DNA of 9,359 nt from Actinomycetota bacterium. GTDB lineage: Bacteria; Actinomycetota; Coriobacteriia; Coriobacteriales; RUG844. A program made the translations under genes and the position numbers. The stretch spans positions 1-9,359 of the forward strand of contig JAAXUU010000035.1 in assembly GCA_013335845.1 (NCBI GenBank). The letters run 5' to 3'. Under the pieces are notes generated by a model that made no database searches, was not told the origin of the DNA, and saw only the letters and a list, made by a program, of their open reading frames with translations. Shown one piece after another: positions 6,741-9,359 of this stretch; positions within the stretch are counted from its first letter, which is position 1; each line of letters starts with the position of its first letter.

Positions 6741-6767
6741 AGGCGGCGCTTTTGCGTCGCCTTTCGT
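6741..6767 (+). terminator. Rho-independent terminator after the zinc-ribbon gene
   Basis: AGGCGGCGC (6741-6749) and GCGTCGCCT (6754-6762) form a 9-bp stem with one G-T pair and a TTTT loop, followed by TTCGTT. It is a GC-rich, compact terminator 27 bases after the stop of the small gene. Confidence 0.75.
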
Positions 6768-6775
6768 TCATTCAA

Positions 6776-6804
6776 TTGAAAGCTTTCGATACAAAGAGTA
6801 TTCT
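6776..6804 (+). promoter_or_regulatory. Candidate promoter of the trkA-type operon
   Basis: TTGAAA (6776-6781, five of six consensus) and TATTCT (6799-6804, four of six) are separated by exactly 17 bases. They predict a leader of about 40 bases before the ATG at 6854. The -35 lies inside two overlapping perfect 10-bp palindromes, TTCAATTGAA (6771-6780) and GAAAGCTTTC (6778-6787), which could be regulator sites. Confidence 0.5.
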
Positions 6805-6853
6805 CAAGCAACACGAAGCGTCGCTCCCGGTTTGACGGAAAGGTAAGGGCGAA

Positions 6854-7504
6854 ATGGATGTAATCGTGGTCGGATGTGGACGTGTGGGTTCGCAGCTCGC
6901 CGTGCTATTATCCGGAAATGGTCACAATGTATGCGTCATCGATAAGGATGCACAGGCGTTCAGATCGCTTGGTCGCGACTTCAACGGGCGCACGCTCAAA
7001 GGGCTCGGCTTCGACGAGGATATATTGATAGAGGCGGGCATCGAGAGTTGCAGCGTGGTTGCGGCCGTGACGAACTTCGACAACAGCAATCTGATGACAG
7101 TCGAAGTGGCGCGCAAAATCTTCGATGTCCCCCATGTGATCACACGCCTATACAGCCCCCATCGCGAAAACGCCTATATGCAACTCGGCCTCGACTATGT
7201 GTGCGGCACGACGTTGGTCGCAGAAGAGATATTCGCCAAAATCCAATCCGGGCACGGACATCACATCGACACCTTCGGTGATTACGAGATCCTTCGTTTT
7301 TCCCTTCAGCTCCAGGATGAGGATTATTCCACTATCCAAGTTGCAGATCTTGAGCATCCCCATGAGATTCGAATCGTCGCTTTCGACCACAACGGGGAAA
7401 CCTCTGTTCCAACCGGGGAAAGTGTCTTGTACAACGGAGACATCGTCGTCGCGGTTGTGAAGCAGAACCGTCTTGCCGGTTTTTCGAAGTACATGAAGGG
7501 TTAG
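6854..7504 (+). CDS. trkA: TrkA-type potassium uptake regulator (RCK domain), first of a tandem pair
   Basis: This is a 216-residue cytoplasmic protein. The start at 6854 has AAGGG at 6845-6849. The N-terminal RCK_N/Rossmann domain opens with a beta strand and VVGCGRVGS (G7, G9, G12), the dinucleotide-binding loop. D30 closes the second strand (CVIDKD), which favours NAD(H). The following strands (VAAVTNFDNSNLM, VITRLY) match TrkA-N. Residues about 140-216 form an RCK_C domain ending in the typical NGDIVVAVVKQ strand. TrkA/KtrA/CeoB proteins form rings that gate TrkH/KtrB-type potassium channels in response to nucleotides. A second, related protein follows 30 bases later, like ceoB-ceoC of mycobacteria. 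No channel subunit is encoded in the window, so the partner must lie elsewhere. Confidence 0.9.
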   Translation: MDVIVVGCGRVGSQLAVLLSGNGHNVCVIDKDAQAFRSLGRDFNGRTLKGLGFDEDILIEAGIESCSVVAAVTNFDNSNLMTVEVARKIFDVPHVITRLYSPHRENAYMQLGLDYVCGTTLVAEEIFAKIQSGHGHHIDTFGDYEILRFSLQLQDEDYSTIQVADLEHPHEIRIVAFDHNGETSVPTGESVLYNGDIVVAVVKQNRLAGFSKYMKG

Positions 7505-7534
7505 TTGCTTTATGTGGGAAAGGGCCTATCGACT

Positions 7535-8206
7535 ATGTATATCGTAATCAACGGCGGCGGGAAGATCGGCGAGTATCTCGCCGCTCAAATGATCAGAAAA
7601 GGGCATTCGGTAGCGGTTATCGAAAAGCGCGAACAGATCGCCAAGCATCTGGTGGAGGTGCTACCAAACAAGGCTCTCGTCATTTGCGGCGACGGCTGCG
7701 ACTCCGCCTATCAGAGCGATGCGGATGTCTCCCATGCGGATATATTCGTAGCGACCACGGGAAACGATGATGACAACCTGGTCGCTTGTGAAATCGCACT
7801 GATCGTCTCAAAGGTTCCACGTGCCGTCGCTCGCGTGAACAATCCGAAGAACGAACGGATATTCCGCATAAGCGGGATAGAGGCCGTTTCATCGACCACC
7901 ATCATCTCTAAAATCATAGAGGAAGAAGCATTCGCGGGGGATTTCCATGCAGCCTCATCGTTGCACGGAAACGATTTGGCCATCATCGAGATCGTCATTC
8001 CCGAAAAAGGAGGTGCAGTACCTTCTTCAGGGCAGAAGGTCTCCAATATCGTTCTTCCCGAAGGAGGCCTTATCGCCGCCGTTTTGAGCGAGGATGAGCT
8101 CGAGGCGGTTGATGGAGAGAAAGTACTCTTTCCGGGCGACGTCATCATCGTGCTTGCCAAAAGAAGCGCACGCGCGGCATTGGAGCGGGCATTCAACATA
8201 CTTTAG
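7535..8206 (+). CDS. trkA: TrkA-type potassium uptake regulator (RCK domain), second of a tandem pair
   Basis: This is a 223-residue protein. The frame is open from a TTG at 7505, but the ATG at 7535 is preferred. There the Rossmann strand MYIVINGGGKIG starts immediately, and AAAGGG (7519-7524) lies 10 bases upstream. Glycines G7, G9 and G12 form the nucleotide loop, and E30 (AVIEKRE) closes the second strand. The conserved strands VICGDGCD and FVATTGNDDDNLVACEIA follow, typical of TrkA-N. The RCK_C domain (about 145-223) ends with FPGDVIIVLAKR. It is co-transcribed with the upstream trkA-type gene (30-base gap) and probably forms a hetero-oligomeric gating ring with it, as proposed for CeoB/CeoC. 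The gene ends 7 bases from the convergent minus-strand operon, with no terminator between them. Confidence 0.9.
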   Translation: MYIVINGGGKIGEYLAAQMIRKGHSVAVIEKREQIAKHLVEVLPNKALVICGDGCDSAYQSDADVSHADIFVATTGNDDDNLVACEIALIVSKVPRAVARVNNPKNERIFRISGIEAVSSTTIISKIIEEEAFAGDFHAASSLHGNDLAIIEIVIPEKGGAVPSSGQKVSNIVLPEGGLIAAVLSEDELEAVDGEKVLFPGDVIIVLAKRSARAALERAFNIL

Positions 8207-8213
8207 GAAACGC

Positions 8214-8477
8214 TCACTCTCTTACCTTCTCTTCGACGAACCAAGCCGGATCCTCGAAGAACAGGTAGGTCTGCCTGCTTGCTATCTCACAGAGGTATCT
8301 CACTCCGATTCCGCCGACTTTGAGGGATGCGGCACGGCGAGCGTCGAGCACTCTGTCTATCTCGAACGTGCGCCCGTCTTCCCACTTGATCTCGAGTGGC
8401 GTCATGTTCCCCTCTTCATCGAAGCGGGCGATGACCTCCACATATTGTTTCTTTCGGTTCGTGATTCCCTTTACCAT
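8214..8477 (-). CDS. Small protein encoded beside a Y-family polymerase, function unknown
   Basis: This is an 87-residue protein. The ATG at 8477 has AAGGAGGGG just upstream, overlapping the stop codon of the polymerase gene (12-base gap), so the two are almost certainly translated from one message and coupled. The sequence is rich in beta strands: VEVIARFDEEGNMTPLEI, then WEDGRTFEIDRVLDARRAAS, VGGIGVRYLCEI and QTYLFFEDPAWFVEE. I recall this pattern (a D-x-x-G-x-x-x-P-L strand, a hydrophobic strand entering IDRVLD-RRAAS, GG-G-RY, YLF then WFVE) from short hypothetical proteins next to Y-family polymerases in clostridia and actinobacteria. A regulatory or accessory role in translesion synthesis is inferred from the neighbour. 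There is no enzyme motif or membrane segment. Confidence 0.82.
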   Translation of the reverse strand: MVKGITNRKKQYVEVIARFDEEGNMTPLEIKWEDGRTFEIDRVLDARRAASLKVGGIGVRYLCEIASRQTYLFFEDPAWFVEEKVRE

Positions 8478-8489
8478 GTGATCCCCTCC

Positions 8490-9359
8490 TTACGATGCGA
8501 AAAAACCGACCGGGTGAACGATGTTGTCACGCTTGATATCCAAAGCGCTCATCGCGTCGCCCAGGGTACAGGCACGCCTTACGATGTTGTTGCCGAAGCG
8601 ACGGCGTAAGTCGTCGATCGTCTTGTCCAGACATTCGTGCCTGTACCGCCGCTCCTCATCACCGAACAGATCGAGTTGCATGGGTGTATCGACATGCACG
8701 AGCTCGCTTGCGCGTACGGCGAGTGAGCGGATCGGGTGTCCACCGTCCAAGGGCTCGTGCGAGGCGAGGAGCGCGAAGGCGTGGTTTGCAAGCTCCAAGG
8801 TGATGTGCGTGGGCTTTTCGAGCTTCTTCTGGCATACGTACCCGCCTAAATCTGCATGCCGCACGTTTATGCCGATGGTATGCGCCCTGCAATCACACTC
8901 GCGGAGGCGTTGGGCGACGCTTTCGGACAAGATGTAGATGAGCAGCTTCGTTTCCTCTTTCGACACGAGGTCGCGCGGTGCGGTTAGCCCGTTTCCGATA
9001 CTTTTCACAAGATAGTCGACGTTCGCCTTGTGAGGATCGAGCGGTTTCACCGGGCTTGTGTCCAAACCGTTGGCGAAACCCCAAATCGTGTCACCCATCT
9101 TCCCCAGAAGGTTATGCATGCGCGTAAGCGGTGCATTCGCGATGTCCCCGATAGTGAATAGCGCGACGCGGTTGAGTTTCCTTTTCGTGGCAGGACCCAC
9201 GTAGAGGAGATCTTCGACGGGGGCGGACCATACGATGTCCCGGTAATTCTCCGGCGTGATGACGGTGATGGCATCGGGCTTTTTGTAGTCGCTCCCGAAC
9301 TTGGCGAATATCTTGTTCCAGCTCAAACCGATCGATACTGTGATACCCAGTTCGGCTTT
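8490..9359 (-). CDS. Y-family DNA polymerase (DinB/UvrX-like), N-terminus beyond window
   Basis: 289 codons are open to the right edge, and the stop is TAA at 8490-8492. The frame continues upstream as ...ITVSIGLSWNKIFAKFGSD, the conserved Y-polymerase segment at about residue 140 of DinB. Roughly 130 residues, including the catalytic aspartates and glutamate of the palm, are therefore outside. Next come the ITPENY strand, the thumb helix-hairpin-helix region (YVGPATKRKL, then TIGDIA) and a little-finger domain (ITLELANHAFALL, IRSLAVRASEL). At residues 228-232 of this fragment, QLDLF (8664-8678) is a textbook beta-clamp-binding motif. A 57-residue tail containing LDKTIDDLRRRFGNNIVRR follows, a layout closer to UvrX/YqjW/UmuC than to short DinB. 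The enzyme performs error-prone synthesis past DNA lesions. It is the promoter-proximal gene of a pair with the 87-residue partner. Confidence 0.9.
   Translation of the reverse strand, partial: KAELGITVSIGLSWNKIFAKFGSDYKKPDAITVITPENYRDIVWSAPVEDLLYVGPATKRKLNRVALFTIGDIANAPLTRMHNLLGKMGDTIWGFANGLDTSPVKPLDPHKANVDYLVKSIGNGLTAPRDLVSKEETKLLIYILSESVAQRLRECDCRAHTIGINVRHADLGGYVCQKKLEKPTHITLELANHAFALLASHEPLDGGHPIRSLAVRASELVHVDTPMQLDLFGDEERRYRHECLDKTIDDLRRRFGNNIVRRACTLGDAMSALDIKRDNIVHPVGFFAS

Noticed and set aside
7505..7534. TTG start giving ten extra residues for the second TrkA-type protein
   Set aside because: The Rossmann strand begins exactly at the ATG at 7535, which has an AAAGGG site. The ten extra residues match nothing in the family.
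8183..8215. GAGCG/CGCTC pairing at the convergent gene ends as a bidirectional terminator
   Set aside because: It is only a 5-bp stem with a loop of more than 20 bases and no T run. The 7-base gap holds no terminator that I can support.
9324..9326. TTG as the start of the polymerase gene
   Set aside because: The frame continues upstream with the conserved ITVSIGLSWNK segment, so this is an internal leucine codon and the gene is cut by the window edge.
1..9359. CRISPR array, tRNA/rRNA genes, insertion sequences or phage genes
   Set aside because: I saw no regularly spaced repeats, cloverleaf or rRNA motifs, transposase or integrase signatures, or terminal repeats.

Overview
The window looks like chromosomal DNA from a fairly GC-rich actinobacterium, and the gene set suggests the class Coriobacteriia. 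The support is a paired PafB/PafC-type WYL regulator operon, a DUF5679-type mini zinc ribbon, tandem TrkA-type RCK proteins arranged like mycobacterial ceoB-ceoC, and a Y-family polymerase followed by a small partner gene. This placement is inferred from gene content only. I see no rRNA, tRNA, CRISPR array, insertion sequence or integrase, and codon use shows no obviously foreign block.

Layout. Positions 1-2065 (minus strand) hold two overlapping WYL-domain regulator genes in the order pafB-like then pafC-like. The second runs out of the left edge of the window. A 192-base divergent intergenic region follows. It carries a perfect 7-bp inverted repeat spanning a candidate -10 of the regulator operon, and a 14-codon upstream ORF whose stop overlaps the start of the next plus-strand gene (ATGA). 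Positions 2258-3505 (plus) encode an unrecognised single-pass membrane-anchored protein. Positions 3703-6384 (plus) encode an 893-residue protein with an M28-type (zinc aminopeptidase-like) fold. Two transmembrane hairpins and a low-complexity insert of about 490 residues split this fold, and most canonical metal ligands are replaced. A rho-independent terminator at 6465-6498 ends that unit.

Positions 6564-6713 (plus) encode a 49-residue four-cysteine zinc-ribbon protein with its own terminator. Positions 6854-8206 (plus) are a two-gene operon of TrkA-type proteins with a good candidate promoter. Convergent to it, after only 7 bases, lies a minus-strand operon. It consists of a Y-family DNA polymerase (N-terminal part outside the right edge) and a translationally coupled 87-residue protein of the kind found beside such polymerases.

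How the genes may work together. PafB/PafC pairs activate a DNA-damage response in mycobacteria, and Y-family polymerases carry out translesion synthesis. Both ends of the window may therefore belong to damage tolerance, but nothing in the sequence links them directly. The TrkA pair would gate a potassium uptake channel encoded elsewhere. The most unusual item is the M28-like membrane protein, which looks like a catalytically dead, scaffold-like derivative.
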